From assembly GCA_013289585.1 (NCBI GenBank), contig JABCZR010000018.1:1-64000 (forward strand): DNA of 64,000 nt. Direction: 5' to 3'. The notes under the pieces were generated by a model that saw only the letters and a list, made by a program, of their open reading frames with translations, was not told the origin of the DNA and searched no databases. This stretch comes from Acidobacteriota bacterium. Lineage in GTDB: Bacteria; Acidobacteriota; Terriglobia; Acidiferrales; UBA7541. Below are positions 46,047 through 54,435 of the stretch, piece after piece; position 1 is the stretch's first letter; every line of letters starts with the position of its first letter. Position numbers and translations under genes: made by a program.

Positions 46047-47416
46047 TTTTGCAGAAGTTCCATCAAATAGTCGGTTGCTTCCTTCGAACGCATGAGCGAC
46101 AGTTTCTGCACCGCTGCTTTCTTCAGTTCGGGGTCCTTCTCATTGCGAGCGATGGCCACAAGCGCAGCCGCGTTGCCTTGAATAAAGAAGGCGTTCAGGA
46201 CTTCTTCGTGGACGCCGCGGTCCGCGTCTTTCGAATAAATGGACTGCAACGCTTTACCGGAATCGTCGGAGTGAATAAGCCCCAGGTTGCGGACGGCGGC
46301 GCGGCGGAGTTCCGAATCTTTTTCCGATTGCGCAGCTTGCATGAGCCTGGCCGAGTCGCCCGCGAGGAAAAACGCTTGGAGAATCTCCCGTCGGACTTCC
46401 AAGGATGTCTCCATTTGGTACAACTGTTCGAGTTCACTGGTGCCGTGGACGAGGCCAAGCTGGCGGATGGCTTCGCGGCGCAACGATTCGTCCTTCTCGG
46501 ACTTCGCCGCCGCGAAAATGCGTTCGCGATCGCCGCCGATCATGTAGCTGCGGAGAATCGCGCGTTTCACGGAAGCGTCGCTGGTCGAAGCATAGACATC
46601 GGCGAGGGTTTTCCGTGATTCCGCCCCGCCGAAAATACCTAGATATTCCACAGCTTTTCGCTGCAGTTCGGGGTTGCTCTGCCCGCGCGCTATCTTTGCG
46701 AGAATCTCGCGCGCTTCAGGTCTGCCGCTCTGCGCTGCCATGAAGAGGGCGTGCGATTTCAGTTTGGGCGTCCCCGATCCATTTAGAATATTCTCCAGGA
46801 TGGAAATGCCTCGTTGCGGATCGCTGTTCATCATTCCTTGAAGCGCAAGCACTTTTAGTTCTTCGTCACTCTGATTTTCTGGATGCGCTGGGTTGCCTGT
46901 GGATTGACGCACTTCGATTTCCAGAGCGCTGGCATCTTTTTGCCAGCGGCTTTGCGGAAAGCGCTTCTTCAGGTCGGCGATGGTGGCGAGCGCGGTGTCG
47001 CGTTTGCCCATTCTGTTTTCCGCGTAGGCTTTCCAGTAGAGTGCCGCGTCGGTCTGCGGGCCGTTCATTTCAGCGAGTTGCTTGAATTTGGATTCTGCCT
47101 GGTCGTAGCGGTCCTCGTCGAGGTTCTCGCGGCCGTCGTCATACAATTCCTGCAAGCGATCAGCCCGGTCCTGCGCGCGGTCACGTGCTTCCTGTTCACG
47201 ATCCCGTTTTTCTTCTGCTCTGTCGCGAGCTTCCTGCTCGCGGTCGCGCTTCTCTTGCGCTTTGTCCTGGGCCTCCTGTGGGTCCTGCAGATATTCTGCG
47301 GGCTGCAACCGCGCTGCTGCGAGCCGATGCGCGCGCGAGCCTGCGGGCGACAACAGGAGCGCCGTGATGGCAATGCAGGCGATGTTCGTCATTCGAAAGG
47401 GATTTCCGATGGTCAT
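46043..47416 (-). CDS. Exported HEAT-repeat protein with charged coiled coil (operon gene 3)
   Basis: A 457-residue protein with an N-terminal signal (NIACIAITALLLSPAGSRA), then a highly charged coiled coil of EKRDREQEARDRA-type units (~50-95), a TPR-like pair (~95-165: YWKAYAENRMGKRDTALA) and about eight HEAT units (~185-455) such as LRREAIRQLGLVHG, LRRAAVRNLGLIHS and LKKAAVQKLSLMRS. It overlaps both neighbours by 4 bp, so translation is coupled. No enzymatic motif. A periplasmic scaffold or sensor is an inference. Confidence 0.83.
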   Translation of the reverse strand: MTIGNPFRMTNIACIAITALLLSPAGSRAHRLAAARLQPAEYLQDPQEAQDKAQEKRDREQEARDRAEEKRDREQEARDRAQDRADRLQELYDDGRENLDEDRYDQAESKFKQLAEMNGPQTDAALYWKAYAENRMGKRDTALATIADLKKRFPQSRWQKDASALEIEVRQSTGNPAHPENQSDEELKVLALQGMMNSDPQRGISILENILNGSGTPKLKSHALFMAAQSGRPEAREILAKIARGQSNPELQRKAVEYLGIFGGAESRKTLADVYASTSDASVKRAILRSYMIGGDRERIFAAAKSEKDESLRREAIRQLGLVHGTSELEQLYQMETSLEVRREILQAFFLAGDSARLMQAAQSEKDSELRRAAVRNLGLIHSDDSGKALQSIYSKDADRGVHEEVLNAFFIQGNAAALVAIARNEKDPELKKAAVQKLSLMRSKEATDYLMELLQK

Positions 47417-48204
47417 ACCTTGTTCCTTTCCTTCTTCGCGGAGTCGTTTTGCGCCGGCGCAGGCTGCGATGCCTCTTGCCGTTGTTGCAATTCCTTGCCG
47501 ACCACCCGGACTTCGAACAGAATTCCTCGCGCTTCGATCTTCTGGCGAATGGCTTCGAGTTGTTTCGGAGTGACCTCCGAAGGGCTGTGGGCTACGTCCA
47601 GGAGCACGCGCTCGAGATCGTCCAGCACGTTGGCGAGGCCAGCGTCACCCTCTTGCAGCGCGGTCTGCCGGTACATGCGATTTTCTTCGAGCAGATCCTC
47701 AGCGCGCCGCTGTTCGGCGGAAATATTCACTTGTTTCTGCGCTGGATCGCTAGGCCCGGCGTTCGAAAGCTCGACGAGCATCCGCTCGGAGTGGCCCAGG
47801 TGTTCGCCGACGGCAACGATCAATACACGTTCGCGGACTTGTTCTCTGCTCGCGATGTTGTCAACACCGTGGTCTCTCCTGCTCATGCGCCCAGCGAGGA
47901 ACGCGGCGATAATCAGTGCCGCAACGGCAGCCAACGCCACCAGACGCCGCGGGGCCATCCACATCTGCCACCATCGTCCACGTTTTTCCGGCAAGCGCGG
48001 CCCGATTTGCTGCCAGACGTGCCGGCCATAATCGGCTCCGGGGTCGGGCACCGGGAGCGTATCCAGCGCGGAAAGAACGGCTTCAATGCGCTCCATCTCG
48101 GCGCGGCACTCTTCGCAGGCCGCGAGATGATCCGAAATCGCAGCGCGCTGCTCCGCGATTCCCTCGCGATATGCAATCAACTGTTCTTCGGTCATGTGAT
48201 TCAT
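47413..48204 (-). CDS. Zinc-finger anti-sigma factor, membrane-anchored (operon gene 2)
   Basis: A 263-residue protein with a zinc-finger anti-sigma domain (HLAACEEC, His-x3-Cys-x2-Cys, about residues 26-33), one membrane helix (RRLVALAAVAALIIAAFLAG, ~105-125) and an extracytoplasmic helical part with LLEENRMYRQTALQ and LDDLERVLLDVA, which looks like a coiled coil. It should hold the adjacent sigma factor at the membrane until a signal. ATG 48204 overlaps the sigma stop by 4 bp (ATGA); the frame is open to 48360, but that stretch lies inside the sigma gene. Confidence 0.85.
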   Translation of the reverse strand: MNHMTEEQLIAYREGIAEQRAAISDHLAACEECRAEMERIEAVLSALDTLPVPDPGADYGRHVWQQIGPRLPEKRGRWWQMWMAPRRLVALAAVAALIIAAFLAGRMSRRDHGVDNIASREQVRERVLIVAVGEHLGHSERMLVELSNAGPSDPAQKQVNISAEQRRAEDLLEENRMYRQTALQEGDAGLANVLDDLERVLLDVAHSPSEVTPKQLEAIRQKIEARGILFEVRVVGKELQQRQEASQPAPAQNDSAKKERNKV

Positions 48205-48848
48205 GATTCCGTTCCCATCGCGCGAGCCTGTATTTTTGTCCCCACCATCGGTTCCAGTGCGAGCCGTAACTTCTGCACGGCGCGAAAAACGGTGTTCTTC
48301 GCTGCGCCGGAATTCGATTTCAAGACTACGGCGATCTCCTCGATGCCGCAGCCTTCCCAATGGCGCATCACGAATGCGGTTCGTTCCGCGTGCGAAAGAG
48401 CGGCAAGCGCCTGTTCCATCTGTTTGCGCAGCTCGAGACTTTGCGTCAGTCGCTCGGGAGTTGGCGCATCGTCCGCAACACGATTCATGGGATCGTCTTC
48501 CACTCCTTCCGCGCGGGGCGGTTCTCGCCGCGCGTCTTCTTTCTGCCTCTGGCGCATACGGTCAATGGCATAGTTGGCGGCGATGCGATAGACCCAAGTT
48601 CCGAAGTTCGCGCGCGCTTCGAATTGACCGAGTTTTTGATACGCTCGCAGAAACGCCTCCTGGACGACTTCTTCCGCATCTTGCCGGTTCCCGGTCATGC
48701 GGTAGGCCAGCCGAAAAACATTTTGGCTGTGCCGCTCGACAAGAACACGAAAGGCATCGCGCTCACCCGCGAGAGTGCGCTCGACGGCGAGGGCGTCGCT
48801 TGTGGCGATGGCCTGGGCATTCTCGATGCTCTGTTGCATCCGATTCAT
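48201..48848 (-). CDS. ECF-type RNA polymerase sigma factor (operon gene 1)
   Basis: A 215-residue sigma-70 family protein with regions 2 and 4 only. Region 2: RLAYRMTGNRQDAEEVVQEA, then YRIAANYAIDRMRQR; region 4: LSHAERTAFVMRHWEGCGIE, ending in NTVFRAVQKLRLAL. The ~45-residue linker is acidic. It is the first gene of a four-gene operon and likely autoregulates it. The start is ATG 48848; ATG four codons later is possible. The region upstream (48849-49020) was not found to contain a clear ECF-type -35. Confidence 0.9.
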   Translation of the reverse strand: MNRMQQSIENAQAIATSDALAVERTLAGERDAFRVLVERHSQNVFRLAYRMTGNRQDAEEVVQEAFLRAYQKLGQFEARANFGTWVYRIAANYAIDRMRQRQKEDARREPPRAEGVEDDPMNRVADDAPTPERLTQSLELRKQMEQALAALSHAERTAFVMRHWEGCGIEEIAVVLKSNSGAAKNTVFRAVQKLRLALEPMVGTKIQARAMGTES

Positions 48849-48954
48849 TAGACAGGATTCGAGGGTTGCGGTTAGGTCTGGGTTACGGCCTTATCTGGCA
48901 ACAAGATAGCGCAGATCAGGGATTCGACAAGGAAGAAGGATGTGATGTGGTGAG

Positions 48955-48992
48955 CCGAGAGAAGCGGCCCGCCTCAGTAGGCGGACGGTACA
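48955..48992. repeat. Palindromic repeat upstream of the sigma operon
   Basis: CCGCCT, loop CAGT, AGGCGG (48969-48984) forms a perfect 6-bp stem between GCGGCC and GGTAC flanks. It lies between the sigma gene and the permease array and fits the dispersed GC-rich palindromes of the window. Confidence 0.4.
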
Positions 48993-49020
48993 AAAGGAAG
49001 TGGCACGTTGGATGGTGGCC

Positions 49021-51681
49021 CTACTCGTAGCGCAGGGCGACAATTGGATCAACTCGCATGGCACGACGTGCAGGGACGTAGCAAGCGACGAGTGCGACGA
49101 CGGTCAAGACAATGGCTACTACGGCGAAGGTGAGGGGGTCGGTGGCCTTCACTCCGAATAGCAGGTTGGCCATCAGGTGGGTCAATCCGAGGGAGATGAT
49201 CACGCCGACGCCTACACCGATTACCGTCATCTTCATGCCTTCGCTGAAGACCATGCGCAACACATCACCACGCTTTGCGCCGAGAGCTATGCGGATTCCG
49301 ATTTCGCGCGTGCGCTGGCCGACGAGATAGGAAATCACGCCGTAGATTCCCATGCTCGCCAATCCCAGCGCGAGCGCCGCGAAAACTCCTAGTACAATCA
49401 TGGAAAAACGGCGTTCGGCGAGCGTGTCCGCGATGACTTCTTCCATGGTCTGGACTTCATACATCACCTGGTCGCTGCTCATGTTTCGAAGGCTAGAGCG
49501 AATGGCTGTCGTGACTGCCTGGGGATCTCCTTCGAAGCGCACCAGCACCCCGGTGCCGCTCCAGGAGGATGGCTGCATGGCGGCTTCTGGCAGCTGCATG
49601 AAAGGAAAATATAGCTGGGCGCGAAGCGATTGCTTTTCGTCTGAATCGAGTCCCCACTGCTTGACGTGGCCTACCACGCCGACGATCTCCGCTACGCCGC
49701 CTTTGCTATTTAGAATCACGCGCTTTCCAATGGGGTCCTGATTGCCAAAGAATTTACGGGCGAAGACGTCATCCACGACGATGACATGCGGAGAGCGTTC
49801 ATTATCCTGCGCTGTAAGGAATCGCCCGCGCTGGAGTGGAATCCCCATTACCTTCAGGTAGTCCTCTTGCACGACATAACTGAGCGCCCAGCTCATGTCG
49901 TTCTCGCTTGATGGTTTGGGTTGGCCTTCGAGGTAGAAGAGATCTTCATCGTCCACCGAGAGCGGCACCGCTCCCCAGGAAAGCGAAGCGGCCTGCACTC
50001 CCGGAGTCGCTGCCAGCGTGCTTTGGAGCTGGCGGAGTTTCGCGCGAACCGAGTCGGTGTTTGCGTCTTTCGGAGACGGGGCAAGAGCCACACCAAACGA
50101 CAAAACGTTGTGAGAGTCAAAGCCGGGGTCCACGCCCCAGAGAGCACTGAGGCTGCGGATCATCAATCCCGCGGCGATAAGAAGCACCAAAGCCATGGCC
50201 ATTTCCGCAACGACAAAAATTCCTTGTGCGCGATGCCTGGCTCCGCCGGAGCCGCGGCCTCCTTCTTTCAGCGTCTCCTGCAGGTTTGGTCTGGAGATTC
50301 TCAACGCAGGCGTTAAACCAAAAAGAATTCCGCAGAGCAGGGCCACCGTCATTGTGAATACCAAGACGCGGGCGTCCAAGCCGACTTCAACGGCGCGCGG
50401 TAACGCGGAGGGCAGATGGCGGAGAGCGGCCTTAGTGCCCCAGGCCGCAAAAAGCAAACCAAGGAATCCGCCGGCTAACGCGAGAATGAGGCTCTCCGTC
50501 AGAAGCTGGCGAACGATTCGCAGTCGCCCGGCGCCAAGTGCAGCACGGACTGCGAATTCGCGCGCGCGCCCGGTCGAGCGGGCCACGAGCAGGTTTGCCA
50601 CGTTCACGCAAGCAATCAAGAGCACGAAGCCCACTGCCGCGAGCAGGACGAGCAGAATCGGGCGCAAGTAGCCAACCATCTGTTCTTTGAGAGGCATCAG
50701 TGTCGCGCCGATTCCCGTGTCGGCGTCGGGATAAGCTGAGGTCAAATCGGCCGTGACGCGCTTCATGTCGGCTCGCGCTTGCTGAATGGTTACGCCCGGC
50801 TTTAGGCGGCCAATGCCATGGAAGCCAAGTCCTGCCGCGCGGATAGGAAGCAGCGGATTCGTCCACTGGCCGACAGGGGCATACACATCGCTGGCGCGGA
50901 AGCTCACGATTTGCAGCTTAAGACTTGCCGGAACGACGCCGACGATGGTGAACGTTCGCCCGTCGAGAGTGAGTCCTTGGCCGACGATGTCCGGGGCGCC
51001 GCCAAATTTTCGGTTCCATAGTCCTTCACTGATCAGGACGATGGGACTTGCGCCGATCTCGTCTTCGCCGTCTGCGAACAGGCGCCCAATCACCGGCTTG
51101 ACGCCGAGGAGCGTCAGGAAGTCTGACGATACGAATTCCGCTCTGACTTGTTCCGCATCGCCCTTGCCGGTCAAGTTGTACGAGTAGCTCCGGGAAACAC
51201 CCATCATGGAAAACGTGCGGTTATCCCTGCACCAGTCGCGAAAATTCGGAAAGGAGATGGAACCACTGTCAAAATTGGATTTGCTCTCATCCAAGGTCAC
51301 GAGCCGATCCGGTTCCGGATAGGGCAAAGAGTTCAGCAGCACTCCATTGACTACGGAGAAGAGAGCAGTGTTTGCGCCAATTCCGAGCGCGAGGGTCAGA
51401 ATCGCGACGGCTGCAAAGCCCGGCGACTTCGCCAGCATGCGCAATCCGAAACGCAGGTCCTGCGTCAGACGCTCGACTGAACCCCAACTCCACACGTCAC
51501 GCGTTACTTCCTTGACGAGACTGACATTTCCAAACTCACGCCGCGCCGCGCGCGCTGCTTCCCGGTGATCTTCGCCGCGTTCCGCACGGTCCTGCGCGGC
51601 CATCTCCAGATGGCTACGTACTTCTTCTTCGAGTTCCGTCTCTTGCTTCCGCCTGCGGAAAAGGCCACTCAGCCAGCTCAT
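49021..51681 (-). CDS. ADOP-type ABC transporter permease, third of array
   Basis: An ~886-residue permease. The N-terminal acidic helical region is [20 protein letters not shown] with [15 protein letters not shown], then two MacB/FtsX units: [20 protein letters not shown], a periplasmic domain up to ~350, NVANLLVARSTGRAREFAVR, and a second unit ending VGQRTREIGIRIALGA and [20 protein letters not shown]. No ATPase is encoded near it. ATG 51681 is preferred because GGAG lies five bases upstream; ATG 51696 is also in frame. Last gene of the PadR-led array. Confidence 0.9.
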   Translation of the reverse strand: MSWLSGLFRRRKQETELEEEVRSHLEMAAQDRAERGEDHREAARAARREFGNVSLVKEVTRDVWSWGSVERLTQDLRFGLRMLAKSPGFAAVAILTLALGIGANTALFSVVNGVLLNSLPYPEPDRLVTLDESKSNFDSGSISFPNFRDWCRDNRTFSMMGVSRSYSYNLTGKGDAEQVRAEFVSSDFLTLLGVKPVIGRLFADGEDEIGASPIVLISEGLWNRKFGGAPDIVGQGLTLDGRTFTIVGVVPASLKLQIVSFRASDVYAPVGQWTNPLLPIRAAGLGFHGIGRLKPGVTIQQARADMKRVTADLTSAYPDADTGIGATLMPLKEQMVGYLRPILLVLLAAVGFVLLIACVNVANLLVARSTGRAREFAVRAALGAGRLRIVRQLLTESLILALAGGFLGLLFAAWGTKAALRHLPSALPRAVEVGLDARVLVFTMTVALLCGILFGLTPALRISRPNLQETLKEGGRGSGGARHRAQGIFVVAEMAMALVLLIAAGLMIRSLSALWGVDPGFDSHNVLSFGVALAPSPKDANTDSVRAKLRQLQSTLAATPGVQAASLSWGAVPLSVDDEDLFYLEGQPKPSSENDMSWALSYVVQEDYLKVMGIPLQRGRFLTAQDNERSPHVIVVDDVFARKFFGNQDPIGKRVILNSKGGVAEIVGVVGHVKQWGLDSDEKQSLRAQLYFPFMQLPEAAMQPSSWSGTGVLVRFEGDPQAVTTAIRSSLRNMSSDQVMYEVQTMEEVIADTLAERRFSMIVLGVFAALALGLASMGIYGVISYLVGQRTREIGIRIALGAKRGDVLRMVFSEGMKMTVIGVGVGVIISLGLTHLMANLLFGVKATDPLTFAVVAIVLTVVALVACYVPARRAMRVDPIVALRYE

Positions 51682-51763
51682 TGCGACTCCGTCCATTTTT
51701 CACAGTCCCAATTTCTGATTGCCATTTTCTACTCATACCTCAGCGCCACGATAGGATCGACCC
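51599..51763. repeat. 165-bp direct repeat, copy A, at permease 2/permease 3 junction
   Basis: It covers the end of permease 2, the spacer and the start of permease 3. It is near-identical to 54271-54435, at a constant offset of 2672 bp. In the last 94 bp I count about nine differences by eye. The spacer itself, including ATTTCTGATTGCCATTTTCT, is nearly invariant. Confidence 0.75.
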
Positions 51764-54353
51764 TCATGGCCCTGCGCGCGGGGATGTAACACGCGGTCAG
51801 CGCCACAACAGCAACGAGGATCGCCACGCCGCAAAACGTCAGTGGGTCCGTCGCACTCACGCCATACAATTCACCCGACAAGACGCGCATGATCGCAAAT
51901 GCGCCCGCCATTCCTAAAGCGATTCCAGCCAGCGATAACTTTGCTCCTTCTCCCATCACGGACCGCAGCACGTCCCCTCGTTGTGCGCCCAGCGCCATGC
52001 GAACGCCGATCTCGCGGGTGCGGTTCGAAACGAGAAAGGAAAGAACACCATAAATGCCGATTGTGCCCAGGACCAGCGCCAAAGCAGCAAAGACGGCCAT
52101 GAGGGCGGTCGTGGATGCCGGCGTAGATACAGCTTCCGAGATCACCGCGCGCATGGTTTTCACCTCACTGACGGGCACTTCCTGGTTTATGGCGGCAACG
52201 GTATTGCGAAGCATCATCGCAATTTGCGAGTCATCCGATGCAGTGCGGATAGCAATGGTCATTTCCGAAGGTATCCGGCGGTCTTCGAGGGTAGCCATCC
52301 GGTTGTACGGCACATAGGCTGTGCCGCCAATCCAGTCTGGCGCGTTTCGCTGGAGATCGTAGGCGCGCACATCGGGAATGACACCAACGACGGTGCGCCA
52401 GTCCTTGTCGTCGAGCAGCCGGATGTGTTTCCCGACGGCGTTCTGATGGGGCCAGAATCGCCGAGCCGTCTCGTCGGTGATGACCGCCACCGGAGCTCCG
52501 TTGACATCGGAATCGGCAAACGCTCTGCCCGAGAGGAGAGGAATTCCCATCACACGAAAGTATTCGGGAGTCACGACATTCAGCCAGAATAGGGGAACGT
52601 CCTCACCCGCGGGAACGTCGTAGCCCTCCACATCGAGAGAGCGCTTGCTCACCCTTCCTCCGAGAGGAAGCGTGTTTACAAGTGCGACACCGCTTGTGCC
52701 AGGAAAGGCCTCAACTTGATCTTGCACGTTGCGATAGAACGCCAGGCAACGCATCGGGTCCACGCAGAAGGATTCATTCGGCGTGATGCGCGCAGTCAAA
52801 ATGTGTTCAGGATGAAAGCCGGGATTCACGTGTGATATCGCCCAGAAGCTTCGGATCATGAGTCCAGCGGCGATTACCAGCAGCACGGCGAATGCAACTT
52901 CGGCAACCACCAAACCGCTCCGCAGGCGCTGGGACACTGGTGCAGCGGAGCCGCGGCCGCCGGAGTTTAATGCGTCCGTTAGGGCCGCGCGAGCAGAGTG
53001 AAGAGTCGGCGCAAGTCCGAAAACAATGCCTGTCAGTATGGCCAGCACAGCCGTAAAGAGGAGTACCCGCCAATCGATTTGCGTTTCGGCCAGACGTGGC
53101 GTGTCCGAGGGGAGCATGGACCTGAGCAGCGCGAGTCCCTCCTTGGCAAATGCCAGTCCGAGCAATCCCCCGAACAACGCCTGCAAAACGCTTTCCGTGA
53201 GAAGTTGCCGGGTAATTCGCCGCCGTCCAGCGCCCAGCGCGGAGCGGATGCTGATTTCTTTCTCGCGCGTCGCTGCACGGGAGAGAGTCAAATTGGCCAC
53301 GTTTGAACACGCGATCAGCAGGACCAATGCGACCGCTCCGAGCAGAATCAGGAGTCGTGCGCGCACGTCGGCAACCATTTCGTTTTGCAGAGCTACGACA
53401 CTGACACCGGCGTTCCAGCTCGCAGGCATCGGCCAGGGAAACAACGCTCCCACATGCGACTGGAACATTCGAATCTCAGTGCGCGCTTGTTCGATCGTCG
53501 ATCCCGGACGAAGCCGGCCAATGATGGGCATGAAAGCGCCTGCCCACGAATTCACCGTGTCTCGCGGATCGTTGTGCAGCGGAATCCATACCTGCGTTTT
53601 GTTGGAAGGGAAACGAAAATCAGCGGGCATCACGCCAATTACCTGGCGGCTTATGCCTCCCAGTTCGATCGATCGGCCAAGAATGCTCGCATCGCCTCCG
53701 AAGCGTTGCTGCCAAAGCGCGCGGCTCAGAATCACGACATTGTCCCGGCCCGGCACGTCCTCGCCCTGATAAAACGTTCGCCCGAACTCTGGCCGCGCAC
53801 CGAGAATTGAAAACAATTCCGCGGATACAGGAGTTCCCGTCAGCCGCACGGGCTCGCCGAACCCAGTCAAGTTGAGTTCCTGACCTTCAACGTAAGCCCC
53901 CACATCCATCGTGCGCATCTGCTCGCGCATCGCGACAAACGCGCCTTGCGGATAGGTGCCTGTTACGCTGACCAGACGTTCCGGGCTGGGGTAGGGCAAG
54001 GAAACAAGCAGAATGCCGTTCACCAGGCTGAAGATCGCAGTGTTGGCCCCGATGCCCAACGCGAGTGTCAGCACGGCAATCGCGGTAAAGCCGGGCGACC
54101 TGCGCATCCTTCTCAGCCCATACCGCGCGTCTTCGATAAGATCCTCCAGCCACCGCCATCCGTTCATGTCGCGCGTGACCTCCTTCACCAATTCCACATT
54201 CCCGAATTCTCGCCGCGCCGCGTGCTCCGCCTCCTGCCGATCTACTCCTTGCTCAGTGCGCTCCTGCGCGGCCATCTCCAAATGGCTTCGCACTTCCTCC
54301 TCAAGTTCCGTCTCTTGCTTCCGTCTGCGGAAAAGTCGACTCAGCCAGCCCAT
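51729..54353 (-). CDS. ADOP-type ABC transporter permease, second of array
   Basis: An ~874-residue permease with the N-terminal [20 protein letters not shown] (same as the third copy), a [19 protein letters not shown] segment and two MacB/FtsX units with [41 protein letters not shown] and [15 protein letters not shown]; it ends [23 protein letters not shown] 54353 follows AAGGAG by five bases, the preferred start over ATG 54368. The periplasmic domains differ strongly from the third copy although the N-terminus is almost the same. Confidence 0.9.
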   Translation of the reverse strand: MGWLSRLFRRRKQETELEEEVRSHLEMAAQERTEQGVDRQEAEHAARREFGNVELVKEVTRDMNGWRWLEDLIEDARYGLRRMRRSPGFTAIAVLTLALGIGANTAIFSLVNGILLVSLPYPSPERLVSVTGTYPQGAFVAMREQMRTMDVGAYVEGQELNLTGFGEPVRLTGTPVSAELFSILGARPEFGRTFYQGEDVPGRDNVVILSRALWQQRFGGDASILGRSIELGGISRQVIGVMPADFRFPSNKTQVWIPLHNDPRDTVNSWAGAFMPIIGRLRPGSTIEQARTEIRMFQSHVGALFPWPMPASWNAGVSVVALQNEMVADVRARLLILLGAVALVLLIACSNVANLTLSRAATREKEISIRSALGAGRRRITRQLLTESVLQALFGGLLGLAFAKEGLALLRSMLPSDTPRLAETQIDWRVLLFTAVLAILTGIVFGLAPTLHSARAALTDALNSGGRGSAAPVSQRLRSGLVVAEVAFAVLLVIAAGLMIRSFWAISHVNPGFHPEHILTARITPNESFCVDPMRCLAFYRNVQDQVEAFPGTSGVALVNTLPLGGRVSKRSLDVEGYDVPAGEDVPLFWLNVVTPEYFRVMGIPLLSGRAFADSDVNGAPVAVITDETARRFWPHQNAVGKHIRLLDDKDWRTVVGVIPDVRAYDLQRNAPDWIGGTAYVPYNRMATLEDRRIPSEMTIAIRTASDDSQIAMMLRNTVAAINQEVPVSEVKTMRAVISEAVSTPASTTALMAVFAALALVLGTIGIYGVLSFLVSNRTREIGVRMALGAQRGDVLRSVMGEGAKLSLAGIALGMAGAFAIMRVLSGELYGVSATDPLTFCGVAILVAVVALTACYIPARRAMRVDPIVALRYE

Positions 54354-54435
54354 CGCGACTCCTTGCATTTTTCACAGTTCCAATTTCTGATTGCCATTTT
54401 CTACTCGTACCTCAGCGCCACGATCGGATCCACCG
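54271..54435. repeat. 165-bp direct repeat, copy B, at permease 1/permease 2 junction
   Basis: Partner of copy A (51599-51763). It covers the end of permease 1, the spacer and the start of permease 2. Confidence 0.75.

Noticed and set aside
48204-48360. N-terminal extension of the anti-sigma gene
   Set aside because: It lies inside the sigma factor gene in another frame; the ATGA overlap at 48204 is the natural start.
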